From NCBI RefSeq assembly GCF_001293565.1, contig NZ_JXMU01000009.1, positions 1 through 64,000 of the forward strand: a DNA stretch of 64,000 nt, read 5' to 3'. The position numbers and the translations under genes are program-made. The stretch comes from Ahrensia marina. GTDB lineage: Bacteria > Pseudomonadota > Alphaproteobacteria > Rhizobiales > Rhizobiaceae. The notes beneath the pieces were generated by a model. It was not told where the DNA came from. It searched no databases and saw nothing but the letters and a program-made list of their open reading frames with translations. Below are positions 15,564 through 25,973 of this stretch, in pieces. Within the stretch, counting starts at the first letter, position 1, and each line of letters starts with the position of its first letter.

Positions 15564-16295
15564 ATGAAAGAGCGCTCTAAAAATAATGTTTTGAAACCGA
15601 CGACTGTAAAAGGCGGTGCAGTCGCAAAATCAAGCGCGTCTGAAATCAGCGCGTTTCTTAGTCAGGCCAAGAATGCCGCAAACGGTGCGAAGGGCAGGGT
15701 TGTGCTTTCGCTGGATGCCACAATGAGCAGGCAGCCAACCTGGGATATGGCCTGTCATATTCAGGGCGAGATGTTCAAAGCCGTCGGTAAGTCGACGCCT
15801 TTATCCATGCAATTGGTCTATTTTCGCGGCAACGGCGAATGCCGCGCGTCGCGCTGGGTGCGTTCCGGTGATGAACTGGCAACGATGATGAGCAAGATTG
15901 ATTGCAGGGCCGGTCACACGCAAGTGAATAAAGTTTTGAAGCACGCGATTGACGAAAATGCGAACATGCCGATCAATGCACTGGTATATATTGGCGATGC
16001 GATGGAAGAAAACCCTGATGATTTAGGCCATTCAGCCGCCAAGCTGGGTATGCACAAGGTGCCGGTCTTTGTTTTTCAGGAAGGCCATAACGCAATGGCA
16101 GAGGCGACGTTCAAAGAAGTTGCGCGGCTATCATCGGGCGGCTGGTTCCGGTTTGACCGCAACGCGCCCAATGTCTTGAAGGATTTACTGTCCTCGATTG
16201 CAGTCTATGCAACAGGCGGTATCAAGGCATTGCAGCTTCGTGGCGCAAAATCGGACCGGATACTGTTGGAAAAGCTGACGGGTGGAAGAAGATAA
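15564..16295 (+). CDS. VWA-like domain protein
   Basis: A 243-residue soluble protein with a von Willebrand A-like fold. The strand VVLSLDATMSR (about 47-56) supplies a D51-x-T-x-S MIDAS-type metal site, followed by TWDMACHIQGEMF and later ALVYIGDAME, the usual third MIDAS strand. The first 40 residues are basic and probably flexible. Its stop overlaps the J-domain gene by one base (TAATG), so the two are translationally coupled and likely act together. No known system is recognised. Confidence 0.8.
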   Translation: MKERSKNNVLKPTTVKGGAVAKSSASEISAFLSQAKNAANGAKGRVVLSLDATMSRQPTWDMACHIQGEMFKAVGKSTPLSMQLVYFRGNGECRASRWVRSGDELATMMSKIDCRAGHTQVNKVLKHAIDENANMPINALVYIGDAMEENPDDLGHSAAKLGMHKVPVFVFQEGHNAMAEATFKEVARLSSGGWFRFDRNAPNVLKDLLSSIAVYATGGIKALQLRGAKSDRILLEKLTGGRR

Positions 16296-16999
16296 TGACC
16301 ATTCTTCTGGTACTTATTGGCGTTATTGGCATTGCAATTTTACTGGGCATTTATGCACTGAATGCGCAGCCGTCGCAGATCGCAAGGGTTTTGCGTATCG
16401 CCGGACCGATTGTGCTGGGTGCCCTCGGCATTATTCTAAGCCTTGCGGGAAGGGTAGCAATCGGCGGACCTATGATCATGCTGGCTTTTGCGCTGTTTTC
16501 CCGCCTTCGAAAATATAGCGGTGTCAGCAAAGCCAAGGGACAGCAATCGACGGTGCGCACGGCCATGCTGGAGATGATGCTGGATCATGATACCGGGGCA
16601 ATGAACGGCGTTGTGCTTGCCGGGAGCCATGAGGGCGATGTGCTTGACGAACTAAGCGATGACGCTTTGCTTGTTCTGGCCGCTGAAATGTCCGGCGACC
16701 ATGAAAGTATGCAATTGCTAGAGGCGTATCTTGACCGCCGCATGCCGGAGTGGCGAGACAACTTTGAGGCGGACGCGGGCGCGCGGAGCGCTGGCACGGC
16801 TCAGTCTGGAGCCATGACACATCAGGAAGCCTATCAGATCCTTGGCATTGAGGAGGGAGCGTCCGCTGTGCAAATCCGAAAGGCGCATCGAAGCTTGATG
16901 CAGCGCGTTCACCCCGATGTCGGCGGAAGCGCGTTTTTGGCGCAGCGGGTTAACGAGGCGAAGGACTTTTTGTTGCGAGCGCATGAAGACGGATCCTGA
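16295..16999 (+). CDS. Membrane-anchored J-domain protein
   Basis: A 234-residue protein with two N-terminal hydrophobic helices (about 2-20 and 34-68), a middle region resembling a DjlA/TerB-like spacer, and a C-terminal J domain (about 177-232) with an intact HPD at 206-208 (RVHPDVGGS). The J domain would recruit and stimulate DnaK at the cytoplasmic face of the membrane. The lone C-terminal J domain after a membrane anchor resembles the Pam18/Tim14 layout. Coupling to the VWA gene suggests a shared client. Confidence 0.85.
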   Translation: MTILLVLIGVIGIAILLGIYALNAQPSQIARVLRIAGPIVLGALGIILSLAGRVAIGGPMIMLAFALFSRLRKYSGVSKAKGQQSTVRTAMLEMMLDHDTGAMNGVVLAGSHEGDVLDELSDDALLVLAAEMSGDHESMQLLEAYLDRRMPEWRDNFEADAGARSAGTAQSGAMTHQEAYQILGIEEGASAVQIRKAHRSLMQRVHPDVGGSAFLAQRVNEAKDFLLRAHEDGS

Positions 17000-17031
17000 T
17001 ACTAAATACACGGGTTCAGAATTTAAAAACC

Positions 17032-17056
17032 TGAGCGGATAAAACGCATCCGCTCA
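17032..17056 (-). terminator. Terminator between convergent J-domain and carboxypeptidase genes
   Basis: Nine-base arms TGAGCGGAT and ATCCGCTCA enclose AAAACGC. The AAAAACC on the + strand before it gives a T-tract on the minus strand, serving the leftward carboxypeptidase gene. Confidence 0.75.
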
Positions 17057-17072
17057 AGCAAGAACAAGCAGA

Positions 17073-18392
17073 TTATTTCTGGTATGCCATGCAGGCATAA
17101 TCATAACGTTTGAGCGCTGAACAAGTATCCCACGCTTCGGATTTGGACGCAAAGCCTGCAAAGCGGGCACGGTGATATGTTGCGTTGCCTTTTTTGAAAA
17201 CTTCAACAAACGGGTCGCGGGCGTTCAGCACAGAGGATGCCTTTGCCTGTGCATCACGCAAATAATTAAGAGCAAGCGCCTGGCTGTCCAGCGCCGCAAT
17301 CTGAATGACCCAGCCTGAACGCGGCTTGATCGACGCTGTTGTGATGCCGCTGTCCACATTTACTTTTGGCTTCGGAACGGGAGCATAAGCAACGGCAACC
17401 GCTTCTTCTGTTTCTTGAGGCGCGGGCGAGCGCTGCGACAGGGAAGGGATTGGCAATTGGGAAGGCGCAAAGCTTGCAATGCCGGCCTGAACAGGCGCTG
17501 AGAACTGGGACGGTCCGACCTTTGCAATCAAATTGCCACCGCCGCGGCGCGAAGCTTTGCCAAGATACTGGCCGATAAGCTTCTGCATCTGTGCGTTACG
17601 GGAGTTGCCGGTGCGCCCGCCCAGTACCACAGCGACAATACTGCGTCCGCCTGTGTTTACAGAGGAAACAAGGTTAAAGCCTGATGCGCGGGTGTAGCCT
17701 GTTTTGATACCGTCAACGCCTTTGATTTTACCTAGCAAGCGGTTGTGGTTGCCAAAGGTTGAACGGCCAAATTTGAAGCTGCGCGTTTTGAAGTACGAGA
17801 ATTCACGTGGGTAGTGTTCCTGCAAAGCAATACCAAGGCGCGCCATATCACGCGCTGTTGTTACCTGACGGGAATCTGGAAGGCCGGAAGCATTGCGGAA
17901 TGTTGTTGACTTCATGCCCAGCTGGCGTGCCTTGCGGGTCATCATCACGCCGAAATTGCTTTCTGTGCCTGCAAGATGTTCGCCCACAGCCGCAGCAACA
18001 TCATTGGCGGACTTGGTCACGAGCGCATAAATGGCCTGCTCGGCAGTCAAGGAGCCTCCCGGCTTAATGCCAAGTTTGGAAGGCACCATCGATGCAGCGT
18101 GGTTGGAAATGCGAATTTTCGTCGATTTCTTCATTTTGCCCTGCTTCATGGCTTCAAACATCATGTAAAGCGTCATCATTTTGGTCAGGGATGCAGGGTA
18201 GCGCTTCTGGTCCGCTTTATAATCATAAAGCGTTTTGCCTGTGCGGGCATCAATTACGATGCCGGCATATTTCGAGTTTGCGTGTGCTTGACTAAGCGGC
18301 GCAGCGACAAAGAACGCGACAAGCACGGCGGCTATGACTTTGAACTTTGAAGATTTGGCGAAGGACGTCGGACGGTCTGATGACTGATACAC
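17073..18392 (-). CDS. D-alanyl-D-alanine carboxypeptidase with C-terminal SPOR domain
   Basis: A 439-residue S11-family penicillin-binding protein that trims the terminal D-Ala from peptidoglycan stem peptides in the periplasm. It has a signal peptide (about 17-38, ending AHA) and the active-site motifs S68LTK71, S128AN and K230TG. A proline-rich linker leads to a SPOR domain at about 362-438 (GWVIQIAALDS ... YDYACMAYQK), which binds denuded glycan strands at the division septum. GTG is the start codon. It lacks the usual C-terminal amphipathic anchor, which the SPOR domain replaces; this form is typical of rhizobia. Confidence 0.95.
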   Translation of the reverse strand: MYQSSDRPTSFAKSSKFKVIAAVLVAFFVAAPLSQAHANSKYAGIVIDARTGKTLYDYKADQKRYPASLTKMMTLYMMFEAMKQGKMKKSTKIRISNHAASMVPSKLGIKPGGSLTAEQAIYALVTKSANDVAAAVGEHLAGTESNFGVMMTRKARQLGMKSTTFRNASGLPDSRQVTTARDMARLGIALQEHYPREFSYFKTRSFKFGRSTFGNHNRLLGKIKGVDGIKTGYTRASGFNLVSSVNTGGRSIVAVVLGGRTGNSRNAQMQKLIGQYLGKASRRGGGNLIAKVGPSQFSAPVQAGIASFAPSQLPIPSLSQRSPAPQETEEAVAVAYAPVPKPKVNVDSGITTASIKPRSGWVIQIAALDSQALALNYLRDAQAKASSVLNARDPFVEVFKKGNATYHRARFAGFASKSEAWDTCSALKRYDYACMAYQK

Positions 18393-18394
18393 GA

Positions 18395-18425
18395 TTAACT
18401 CACACTTTTTACACTTAACTCAAAC
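18395..18425. repeat. Direct repeat upstream of the carboxypeptidase start
   Basis: TTAACTCACAC (18395-18405) and TTAACTCAAAC (18415-18425) are in the same orientation 20 bp apart, about two helical turns, immediately before the GTG start. They look like tandem half-sites for a regulator; the TTAAC core is also a CtrA half-site. Confidence 0.4.
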
Positions 18426-18666
18426 ACTGGCTTTTGATGCCATTACTTTCCAAAACCTAGCCGAACAGGGTTACCAATCCGTTTATGATCAACAATTCCT
18501 GCCCAATTTGAGACGGTTTTGAATAAAAATAGCAAAAAAAGAGGGCTTTGGTGCATTGCAGCAAAATAACACTTGAAATTTTGTGCGGTGCACACTAAGT
18601 CATTCCGTAACGAGAGCGGATTCGTATCTCGTCGATACTTAGAACCCAATCTGAAAGGTCACTCCC

Positions 18667-19020
18667 ATGATCAAGTCATTCGAAGAAATTAGCAAAACAA
18701 ACAAAGAAGTGATGGATTCATCACTTAAATCATATGCATCTTTGACAAAAGGCATGCAGACAATTGCAGCAGAAGCAACAGACTTCTCCAAGTCCCAGTA
18801 CGAAACTGGTACAGCTGCTTTTGAAAAACTGACTGCAACTAAATCAGTCGAAAAAGCAATGGAAGTTCAGACAGAATATGCGAAATCCGCTTATGAAGCG
18901 ATGGTTGCGCAGGCGACAAAAATGTCTGAGCTTTACATGAATGTTGCGAAAGAAGCTTTCCAGCCTTTCGAAGCATTTGTTCCTGCTGCTGCTACACCGG
19001 CTGCAAAAACAACTAAATAA
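18667..19020 (+). CDS. Phasin family protein
   Basis: A 117-residue, almost wholly helical protein of the phasin family (FEEISKTNKEVMDSSLKSYASL; YAKSAYEAMVAQATKMSELY) with an Ala/Pro/Lys tail. Phasins coat polyhydroxyalkanoate granules, but similar proteins also occur in non-producers. The 270-bp upstream region contains TGCATTGCAGCA (18552-18563), which resembles TGC-rich PhaR operators. No other PHA gene is in the window. A hairpin terminator follows. Confidence 0.88.
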   Translation: MIKSFEEISKTNKEVMDSSLKSYASLTKGMQTIAAEATDFSKSQYETGTAAFEKLTATKSVEKAMEVQTEYAKSAYEAMVAQATKMSELYMNVAKEAFQPFEAFVPAAATPAAKTTK

Positions 19021-19058
19021 TTATCCTGAAGCGCTGGGCGCTTCGGTTTGAGAGTTGG

Positions 19059-19095
19059 CCCGTCTGTTCGATAGAGCAGGCGGGTTTTGCTTTTT
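19059..19095 (+). terminator. Terminator after the phasin gene
   Basis: The stem CCCGTCTG (19059-19066) pairs with CAGGCGGG (19077-19084), with one G-U pair, and is followed by TTTTGCTTTTT. A smaller GAAGCG-CTGGG-CGCTTC hairpin at 19028-19044 precedes it. The rest of 19096-19268 shows no gene. Confidence 0.75.
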
Positions 19096-19268
19096 GGGCA
19101 AGATATGGTCGTAAATTCGTGCGAAAATAGCGGGCGTTTCAATCAATCTTGCGGGAAAATGAAGCTCACGCTTGCGTGATTGAATATGGGGCTTAAAATC
19201 GGTTCACAAGTGCCTACATAATACGCGCAACAACAAGTGATTTAAGCCGAGTAAAACTTTTGCTGACT

Positions 19269-19637
19269 ATGAAATATGATGAACTGGTTTCAATAACGCT
19301 TGGTCCTGACAATGAGGACGACGACAATGCGACAGATGGTGGCCGTGGAACGGGCGTCATCACGCGCACTGAGAAAAAGCTGAAGAAACCGAACATGTAT
19401 CGCGTGCTTTTGCTGAACGACGATTTCACACCAATGGAATTCGTTGTTCATGTGCTGGAAAGATTTTTTCAGAAAAATCGTGACCAGGCGACGCAAATCA
19501 TGTTGCATGTTCATCAATACGGTGTCGGTGAGTGTGGTGTATTTACCTATGAGGTTGCCGAGACGAAAGTAACACAGGTGATGGATTTTGCGCGTCAAAA
19601 CCAGCACCCCCTACAGTGTGTGATGGAGAAAAAATAA
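19269..19637 (+). CDS. clpS: ATP-dependent Clp protease adaptor ClpS
   Basis: A 122-residue ClpS that delivers N-degron substrates to ClpA. The conserved core runs from about residue 40: [24 protein letters not shown], then [22 protein letters not shown]. The acidic, disordered N-terminal tail is that expected for blocking the ClpA pore. An in-frame TTG 9 bases upstream is possible; no strong Shine-Dalgarno is seen for either. The stop overlaps the clpA start by one base. Confidence 0.95.
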   Translation: MKYDELVSITLGPDNEDDDNATDGGRGTGVITRTEKKLKKPNMYRVLLLNDDFTPMEFVVHVLERFFQKNRDQATQIMLHVHQYGVGECGVFTYEVAETKVTQVMDFARQNQHPLQCVMEKK

Positions 19638-22117
19638 TGCCGGCATTTACCCAAAGTCTGGAAAAAGCCCTTCATCAGGCACTGACACTGGCAAGCGAGC
19701 GCGAGCATGAATATGCAACGCTTGAACACTTGCTATTGGCGCTCATTGACGATTCCGACGCCAAATCAGTTCTTGATGCCTGCAATGTTGATGTGGACGC
19801 TTTGCGCCGCACGCTTTTTGAATATGTTGATAATGAACTGGCCAATCTTGCGACCGGTTATGACGAAGATGCCAAGCCGACAGCCGGTTTCCAGCGCGTT
19901 ATTCAACGTGCGGTCATCCATGTGCAGTCATCCGGCCGCGAAGAAGTCACCGGCGCGAATGTGCTTGTCGCGATTTTTGCTGAACGTGAAAGTCATGCAG
20001 CGTATTTTCTGCAGGAGCAGAACATGACCCGCTACGATGCGGTCAATTATATCGCGCACGGTATCGCCAAACGTCCCGGCGCTTCGGTGGCACGTACACC
20101 GGACGGTGCGGAAGAAGGCAGCCCGAATATCGGGCAGGGCGAAAGTGAAGACGGTGCCAAGAAAGCCGAAAGTGCTTTGTCAGCTTATTGTGTTGACCTG
20201 AATGCGAAAGCACGCGCCGGTAAAATTGACGTTTTGATCGGCCGCAGTGAAGAAATTGACCGTACAATTCAGGTATTGTGCCGCCGGTCAAAGAACAACC
20301 CGCTTTATGTCGGTGATCCGGGCGTCGGTAAAACGGCGATCGCCGAAGGTTTGGCCAAGCGTATTGTCGACGGTGAAGTGCCGGAAGTGCTTGAAGACGA
20401 CACGATCTTCTCGCTCGATATGGGCGCGTTGATTGCCGGAACACGTTATCGCGGTGATTTTGAAGAGCGCTTGAAGCAAGTTGTCAAAGAGCTGGAAGAT
20501 TTTCCGGGCGCGGTTCTGTTCATTGACGAAATTCATACTGTCATTGGTGCCGGTGCAACATCAGGCGGCGCAATGGATGCGTCTAACCTGCTAAAACCAG
20601 CGCTGTCATCGGGTTCAATCCGCTGTATCGGTTCCACGACTTACAAAGAGTTCCGCAACTTCTTTGAAAAAGACCGCGCGCTTGTGCGCCGGTTCCAGAA
20701 AATTGATGTCAAAGAACCAAGCATCGAAGATGCAATCGATATTATGCGCGGCCTGAAACCTTATTTCGAGGATTATCACAACCTCGAATATACGGATGAA
20801 GCGGTTAAAGCGTCGGTTGAACTGTCTGCGCGTTATATCAACGACCGTAAACTGCCGGATAAAGCGATTGACGTGATCGATGAAACCGGCGCGCGGCAAA
20901 TGCTGGTCTCGGCCAAGAAGCGCAAAAAAGTGATTGATGTGGCCGATATTGAAGAGACCATTGCAACAATTGCGAGAATCCCGCCGAAATCTGTCTCGAA
21001 AGATGACGAGAAGGTGCTGTTCGGTCTTGAAAAAGAACTGAAACGCGTTGTCTACGGTCAGGATCTGGCGATTGAATCGCTGTCATCGTCGATTAAACTG
21101 GCTCGGGCAGGTCTGCGCGAAGTTGAAAAGCCGATCGGTTCTTATTTGTTCTCCGGCCCGACTGGCGTTGGTAAAACAGAAGTCGCCAATCAATTGGCGT
21201 CATCGCTCGGCGTTAAACTGCTGCGTTTCGATATGTCCGAATATATGGAGCGCCACACTGTATCACGCTTGATCGGTGCGCCTCCCGGCTATGTCGGCTT
21301 TGATCAGGGCGGCTTGCTCACCGACGGCGTCGACCAGAACCCGCATTGTGTGCTGTTGCTTGATGAAATCGAGAAAGCGCATCCGGACCTGTTTAACATT
21401 TTGTTGCAGGTGATGGATCACGGCAAACTGACAGATAATAACGGTAAGGAAGTCAATTTCCGCAATGTGGTGATAATCATGACCACCAATGCGGGCGCTT
21501 CTGATGCGGCTAAAAATGCTATCGGCTTTGGCTCTACCAAGCGTGAAGGCGATGATGTTGAAGCCATCAACCGGTTGTTCACACCGGAATTCCGCAACCG
21601 CTTGGATGCGATTATTCCGTTCGGTCCGCTGCCGGTGCCTGTTATCCACAAAGTGGTGCAGAAGTTCGTCATGCAGCTTGAGGCGCAACTGGCTGACCGC
21701 AATGTCGTGTTTGATCTTTCGAAACCGGCAATCGCCTGGCTTGCGAAGAAAGGTTATGACGAGCGCATGGGCGCGCGTCCGCTGGCCCGCGTCATTCAGG
21801 AACACATCAAAAAGCCGCTGGCTGAAGAGCTGCTATTTGGCAGCTTGAAAGAGGGCGGCACCGTTAAGGTTGGTGTTGAGAAAGATGAAAGCGGTGTTGA
21901 GAAATTGAAACTCGACACGGTAGCCGATCAGGAGCCGATAAAGCCGAAATCGGAAGTGACTGCGAAGGCAGGCGCGAAAGCGAAAACGGCGACTAAAACA
22001 CCTGCGAAACGCAAACCAGCGGCAAGTTCATCCAAAAAGACACCAAAGGATGACAAAGACAATGGCGGTGGCGGTACCAAAGGCCGTTCCAGCGTGCCAA
22101 AGGTGCCACGCAAATAA
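19637..22117 (+). CDS. clpA: ATP-dependent Clp protease ATP-binding subunit ClpA
   Basis: An 826-residue AAA+ unfoldase for ClpP. It has an N-terminal Clp-N repeat domain (about 1-145), a D1 ATPase with [15 protein letters not shown] and a Walker [13 protein letters not shown], and a D2 ATPase with [16 protein letters not shown] and [13 protein letters not shown]. The start overlaps clpS (TAATG). The last 65 residues or so are an unusually long Lys/Ala/Ser-rich disordered tail (about 765-826) after the normal ClpA end. A terminator follows directly. Confidence 0.97.
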   Translation: MPAFTQSLEKALHQALTLASEREHEYATLEHLLLALIDDSDAKSVLDACNVDVDALRRTLFEYVDNELANLATGYDEDAKPTAGFQRVIQRAVIHVQSSGREEVTGANVLVAIFAERESHAAYFLQEQNMTRYDAVNYIAHGIAKRPGASVARTPDGAEEGSPNIGQGESEDGAKKAESALSAYCVDLNAKARAGKIDVLIGRSEEIDRTIQVLCRRSKNNPLYVGDPGVGKTAIAEGLAKRIVDGEVPEVLEDDTIFSLDMGALIAGTRYRGDFEERLKQVVKELEDFPGAVLFIDEIHTVIGAGATSGGAMDASNLLKPALSSGSIRCIGSTTYKEFRNFFEKDRALVRRFQKIDVKEPSIEDAIDIMRGLKPYFEDYHNLEYTDEAVKASVELSARYINDRKLPDKAIDVIDETGARQMLVSAKKRKKVIDVADIEETIATIARIPPKSVSKDDEKVLFGLEKELKRVVYGQDLAIESLSSSIKLARAGLREVEKPIGSYLFSGPTGVGKTEVANQLASSLGVKLLRFDMSEYMERHTVSRLIGAPPGYVGFDQGGLLTDGVDQNPHCVLLLDEIEKAHPDLFNILLQVMDHGKLTDNNGKEVNFRNVVIIMTTNAGASDAAKNAIGFGSTKREGDDVEAINRLFTPEFRNRLDAIIPFGPLPVPVIHKVVQKFVMQLEAQLADRNVVFDLSKPAIAWLAKKGYDERMGARPLARVIQEHIKKPLAEELLFGSLKEGGTVKVGVEKDESGVEKLKLDTVADQEPIKPKSEVTAKAGAKAKTATKTPAKRKPAASSSKKTPKDDKDNGGGGTKGRSSVPKVPRK

Positions 22118-22135
22118 AATATAAAAGTCAGAAAG

Positions 22136-22163
22136 GCGCCGGACATTGATCCGGCGCTTTTTT
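22136..22163 (+). terminator. Rho-independent terminator after clpA
   Basis: Arms GCGCCGGA (22136-22143) and TCCGGCGC (22150-22157) enclose CATTGA and are followed by six T. Confidence 0.93.
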
Positions 22164-22199
22164 CATGGACGTGCGCGATAATCATGATAGCGAAGAGCT

Positions 22200-22946
22200 A
22201 TGAACGAGGAATCGCTTAATCCCGAAAAATCAGGTCGCTATTGGCTTCTTAAAGGCATGCGTGAAGCGATCTGCCTGCCGACATTTCTTTTGATGTGCGC
22301 TTTTGTCGGCTTTGCGGGGCTTGCCCGGGAAAACGGCATTACAATGCTTCAGGCATTGGTCATGACATCGACAATTTGGGCGCTGCCTGCCTGTGTGGTT
22401 TTAATCACCGCCATAGCCAACGGTGCGACACTGATTGCGGCTTTTATCGCTGTAACGCTTTCATCTGCACGTATGATGCCGATGGCGATTGCCTTGATAC
22501 CGGAAATGCGGACAAAGAAAACACGCACATGGGTTTTGCTTTTACTGTCGCATTTCATCGCCATTACGGCATGGGTGATTGCGCTCAGGCGTTTCAAAGA
22601 TGTGCCTAAACAGTACAGAACATATTATTTCGGCGGCTTGGGCGGCACGATAACATTGATCAATCAGTTTGTGGTGCTGGGCGTTTATCTGTCTGCCAAC
22701 AGCTTTCCGCCGCAGGTACTGGGCGTTCTGTTCTTTCTGACGCCAATCTACTTTCTAACTTCATTATGGGGATCGGCGCGGGAGACAACGGGCAAAATCG
22801 CCATGGTTGTCGGTCTCCTGATGGGCCCGTTTTTCTATCTGAACTTACCGGGATTGGACCTTCTAGCGACCGGCTTTATCGGTGGCACTATTGCCTATTT
22901 CATCGGGCGTTTTATGCGTGCGCGCAATGCAAAGGGTGAGACATGA
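22200..22946 (+). CDS. azlC: AzlC family branched-chain amino acid exporter subunit
   Basis: A 248-residue inner-membrane protein with about seven helices, of the AzlC family. The N-terminal GMREAICLPTFLLMCAFVGFAGLARENG and the SSARMMPMAIALIPEMR segment are typical. With AzlD it exports branched-chain amino acids or their analogues. It overlaps azlD by 4 bp (ATGA), so the two subunits are made together. It starts 37 bp beyond the clpA terminator with its own promoter in a very short gap. Confidence 0.9.
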   Translation: MNEESLNPEKSGRYWLLKGMREAICLPTFLLMCAFVGFAGLARENGITMLQALVMTSTIWALPACVVLITAIANGATLIAAFIAVTLSSARMMPMAIALIPEMRTKKTRTWVLLLLSHFIAITAWVIALRRFKDVPKQYRTYYFGGLGGTITLINQFVVLGVYLSANSFPPQVLGVLFFLTPIYFLTSLWGSARETTGKIAMVVGLLMGPFFYLNLPGLDLLATGFIGGTIAYFIGRFMRARNAKGET

Positions 22947-23293
22947 CCTTTGATGCAATTGATAGCTGGTGGTGGCCACTGGCCTTTATTCTTATCGCAG
23001 GATGGCTTGCTACGGATATGTGGCGCTGGCTTGGCGTGTTGATGGGCAACCGGATTGATGAAACCTCCGAAATTCTGGTTTACATCAGGTCTGTGGCAAC
23101 AGCGCTGGTGGCGGCTGTTATCGCGCAATTGATTATTTTCCCGTCCGGCACATTGTCTGAAACACCGGTGTTATTGCGAATAGCAGCAGCACTTACGGGC
23201 TTTAGCACCTATATTTTTATCGGCCGTCATGTGGGGTTGGGTGTGCTGGCAGCGCTCGTTGTTCTGTCAGCGGGTATAGTGCTCGATATTTAG
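22943..23293 (+). CDS. azlD: AzlD family branched-chain amino acid exporter subunit
   Basis: A 116-residue protein with three to four membrane helices, of the AzlD type, overlapping azlC by 4 bp. This small subunit stabilises AzlC in the membrane. The sequence is divergent from Bacillus AzlD, so assignment rests on size, hydropathy (WWPLAFILIAGWLATDMWRWLGV) and adjacency. Confidence 0.85.
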   Translation: MTFDAIDSWWWPLAFILIAGWLATDMWRWLGVLMGNRIDETSEILVYIRSVATALVAAVIAQLIIFPSGTLSETPVLLRIAAALTGFSTYIFIGRHVGLGVLAALVVLSAGIVLDI

Positions 23294-23383
23294 TCAAAAC
23301 TGCATAAAGTTGGCGAATCTTTGCATAAACAGTGGAATAGGGCAGAATAAGCCGATGATTCGTGTGCAAAGGCATTTGAAATC

Positions 23384-23413
23384 CTTGAAAACAGGTGTTT
23401 GAAATTCCAATTA
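23384..23413 (+). promoter_or_regulatory. Possible RpoH (heat-shock) promoter of lon
   Basis: CTTGAAA (23384-23390) and CCAATTA (23407-23413), 16 bases apart, resemble the RpoH pattern in the 238-bp gap before lon, a classical heat-shock gene. The -10 match is partial and the leader would be about 110 bases. Confidence 0.35.
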
Positions 23414-23531
23414 CACTGATGCGCTTCCGCAATGCCTTATTATCGGCTTGCGCCTGTGCATTATATGACAGGACACAGGGCTATTTTGCATGTGTTTCTG
23501 ATATCTGCCGAAAGGCACGAAAGGATAGACT

Positions 23532-25961
23532 ATGAGTGACCAAATCGTGGAAACAACTGCGGGTGGTTCTGACGGGCGTTATGCCGTTTTACCATTGCGC
23601 GACATTGTTGTTTTTCCGCATATGATCGTCCCGCTATTTGTCGGGCGTGACAAATCGATCCGCGCGCTTGAAGACGTGATGGAAAATGATCGCCAGATTT
23701 TGTTGGTCACACAGCTCGATGCTGGTGACGACGACCCTTCAGGTGATGACATTTACAAACATGGCACGCTTGCCAATGTGCTTCAGCTTCTCAAGCTGCC
23801 GGACAATACGGTAAAAGTACTGGTAGAAGGCGTCAGCCGCGTGGAAGTGACGGAATTCATCAACAGCGATGATTTCATGGAAGCCGATGCGATTGTGACC
23901 CCTGAATTGGATGAGGATCCGATTGAAGTGGAAGCGCTTGCGCGCTCTGTCGCATCCGAGTTTGAGGATTACGTAAAGCTCAACAAAAAGATTTCGCCTG
24001 ATGTTGTCGGCGCTGTCGGCCAGATTGAAGATTTCTCCAAACTGGCGGATACGGTCGCATCGCACCTTGCTGTCAAGATTTCCGACAAGCAGGCGCTGCT
24101 TGAAACCTCTTCAACAAAAGCACGTCTTGAAAAAGCACTTGACCATATGGAAGCCGAAATTTCCGTGCTTCAGGTCGAGAAACGTATCCGCAGCCGCGTT
24201 AAACGCCAGATGGAGAAGACGCAGCGCGAATATTATCTCAACGAGCAGATGAAGGCGATCCAGAAAGAGCTTGGCGACGGCGAAGACGGCGGCGGCGAGC
24301 TTGCTGAACTTGAGGAGAAAATCTCCAAGACAAAGTTCACCAAGGAGGCGCGCGAAAAAGTTGATGCCGAGCTGAAAAAGCTCAAGCAGATGAGCCCGAT
24401 GTCCGCTGAGGCGACTGTCGTGCGCAATTATATGGACTGGATGGTTTCTATTCCTTGGAACAAGAAAACCAAAGTCAAATATGATCTGAACAAAGCGCAG
24501 GAAACGCTGGATGAAGATCATTATGGCTTGGAGAAAGTCAAAGAGCGTATCATCGAGTATTTGGCGGTTCAAAAGCGTCACAACAAACTCAAAGGTCCGA
24601 TCCTTTGTCTTGTTGGCCCTCCAGGTGTGGGTAAAACATCGCTTGGTAAATCCATTGCGAAAGCAACTGGCCGCGAGTTTGTGCGCATGGCACTGGGCGG
24701 TGTACGTGACGAAGCGGAAATCCGTGGCCACCGCCGTACCTATATCGGTTCCATGCCGGGCAAGATCATCCAGTCGATGAAGAAAGCCAAGAAGTCCAAC
24801 CCATTGTTCCTTCTCGATGAGATCGACAAAATGGGGCAGGACTTCCGCGGTGACCCGTCATCGGCAATGCTTGAGGTTCTCGATCCGGAACAGAACAACG
24901 CGTTCATGGATCACTATCTTGAAGTTGAATATGATCTTTCATCAACGATGTTCATTACAACGGCAAACACGCTGAATATCCCGGGCCCATTGATGGACCG
25001 TATGGAGATAATCCGTATCGCCGGTTACACGGAAGATGAAAAAATCGAGATCGCAAAACGTCACTTATTGCCAAAAGCAATCAAGGATAATGCGCTTCAA
25101 GATGGCGAGTTTTCAGTCGATGAAGAAGCGCTGCGTAAAACGGTACAGCTTTACACCCGTGAAGCCGGTGTCCGTTCTCTGGAACGCGAGTTGATGAAGC
25201 TTGGCCGAAAGGTTGTGACCGAGATTTTGCGTACTGATAAGAAAACAGTCAGGGTGACTGTCAATAACCTTGACGATTATCTGGGTGTGCCGAAATTCCG
25301 TCACGGTGAAATCGATACGGAAGACCGTGTCGGTGTTGTGACCGGTCTGGCGTGGACAGAAGTCGGCGGCGAATTGTTGACCATTGAAGGTGTGGCCATG
25401 CCCGGCAAGGGCAAAATGACCGTCACCGGCAATTTGAAAGATGTGATGAAGGAATCAATTTCTGCAGCGGCGTCCTATGTGCGTTCGCGGGCAATTGAGT
25501 TCGGAATCAAGCCAACGCAATTCGACAAGCGTGACATCCATGTTCATGTTCCGGAAGGTGCAACGCCGAAAGATGGTCCGTCCGCAGGTATCGCAATGGC
25601 AACGTCAATCGTGTCAATCCTGACGGGAATCGCAATCCGCAAGGATATCGCAATGACCGGCGAGATTACATTGCGCGGACGGGTTCTGCCGATCGGTGGA
25701 TTGAAGGAAAAATTACTGGCTGCCGTTCGTGGCGGCATCAAAAAAGTGCTTATTCCTGAAGAAAACACTAAGGATCTTGCCGACATTCCGGACAATGTGA
25801 AAGACGTTCTCGAGATTGTGCCTGTGGCTCATCTCGATCAAGTCTTGCAACATGCGCTGGTTGAACAGCCGGAACCGATTGAATGGAGCGAGGAAGACGA
25901 AGCTTTGGCCGCAGATTTGCGAATCGCGCGGGCTAATGAAGCCGCGAATCTCGCCCATTAA
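23532..25961 (+). CDS. lon: ATP-dependent Lon protease
   Basis: An 809-residue LonA. The N-terminal substrate-binding domain (about 18-210) is followed by a coiled coil, then an AAA+ domain with [12 protein letters not shown] and Walker [12 protein letters not shown]. The C-terminal protease domain carries the catalytic Ser in [14 protein letters not shown] (about 680) and Lys in [10 protein letters not shown]. Lon degrades misfolded and regulatory proteins; in alphaproteobacteria these include CcrM and DnaA. The lon-hupB order is conserved across proteobacteria. Two hairpins follow. Confidence 0.97.
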   Translation: MSDQIVETTAGGSDGRYAVLPLRDIVVFPHMIVPLFVGRDKSIRALEDVMENDRQILLVTQLDAGDDDPSGDDIYKHGTLANVLQLLKLPDNTVKVLVEGVSRVEVTEFINSDDFMEADAIVTPELDEDPIEVEALARSVASEFEDYVKLNKKISPDVVGAVGQIEDFSKLADTVASHLAVKISDKQALLETSSTKARLEKALDHMEAEISVLQVEKRIRSRVKRQMEKTQREYYLNEQMKAIQKELGDGEDGGGELAELEEKISKTKFTKEAREKVDAELKKLKQMSPMSAEATVVRNYMDWMVSIPWNKKTKVKYDLNKAQETLDEDHYGLEKVKERIIEYLAVQKRHNKLKGPILCLVGPPGVGKTSLGKSIAKATGREFVRMALGGVRDEAEIRGHRRTYIGSMPGKIIQSMKKAKKSNPLFLLDEIDKMGQDFRGDPSSAMLEVLDPEQNNAFMDHYLEVEYDLSSTMFITTANTLNIPGPLMDRMEIIRIAGYTEDEKIEIAKRHLLPKAIKDNALQDGEFSVDEEALRKTVQLYTREAGVRSLERELMKLGRKVVTEILRTDKKTVRVTVNNLDDYLGVPKFRHGEIDTEDRVGVVTGLAWTEVGGELLTIEGVAMPGKGKMTVTGNLKDVMKESISAAASYVRSRAIEFGIKPTQFDKRDIHVHVPEGATPKDGPSAGIAMATSIVSILTGIAIRKDIAMTGEITLRGRVLPIGGLKEKLLAAVRGGIKKVLIPEENTKDLADIPDNVKDVLEIVPVAHLDQVLQHALVEQPEPIEWSEEDEALAADLRIARANEAANLAH

Positions 25962-25973
25962 TGCGAAAAATTA

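Noticed and set aside
24111-24731. A 206-codon open frame antisense to lon
   Set aside because: It lies wholly inside lon, has Phe/His-rich composition typical of a reverse-frame artefact, and no ribosome-binding site.
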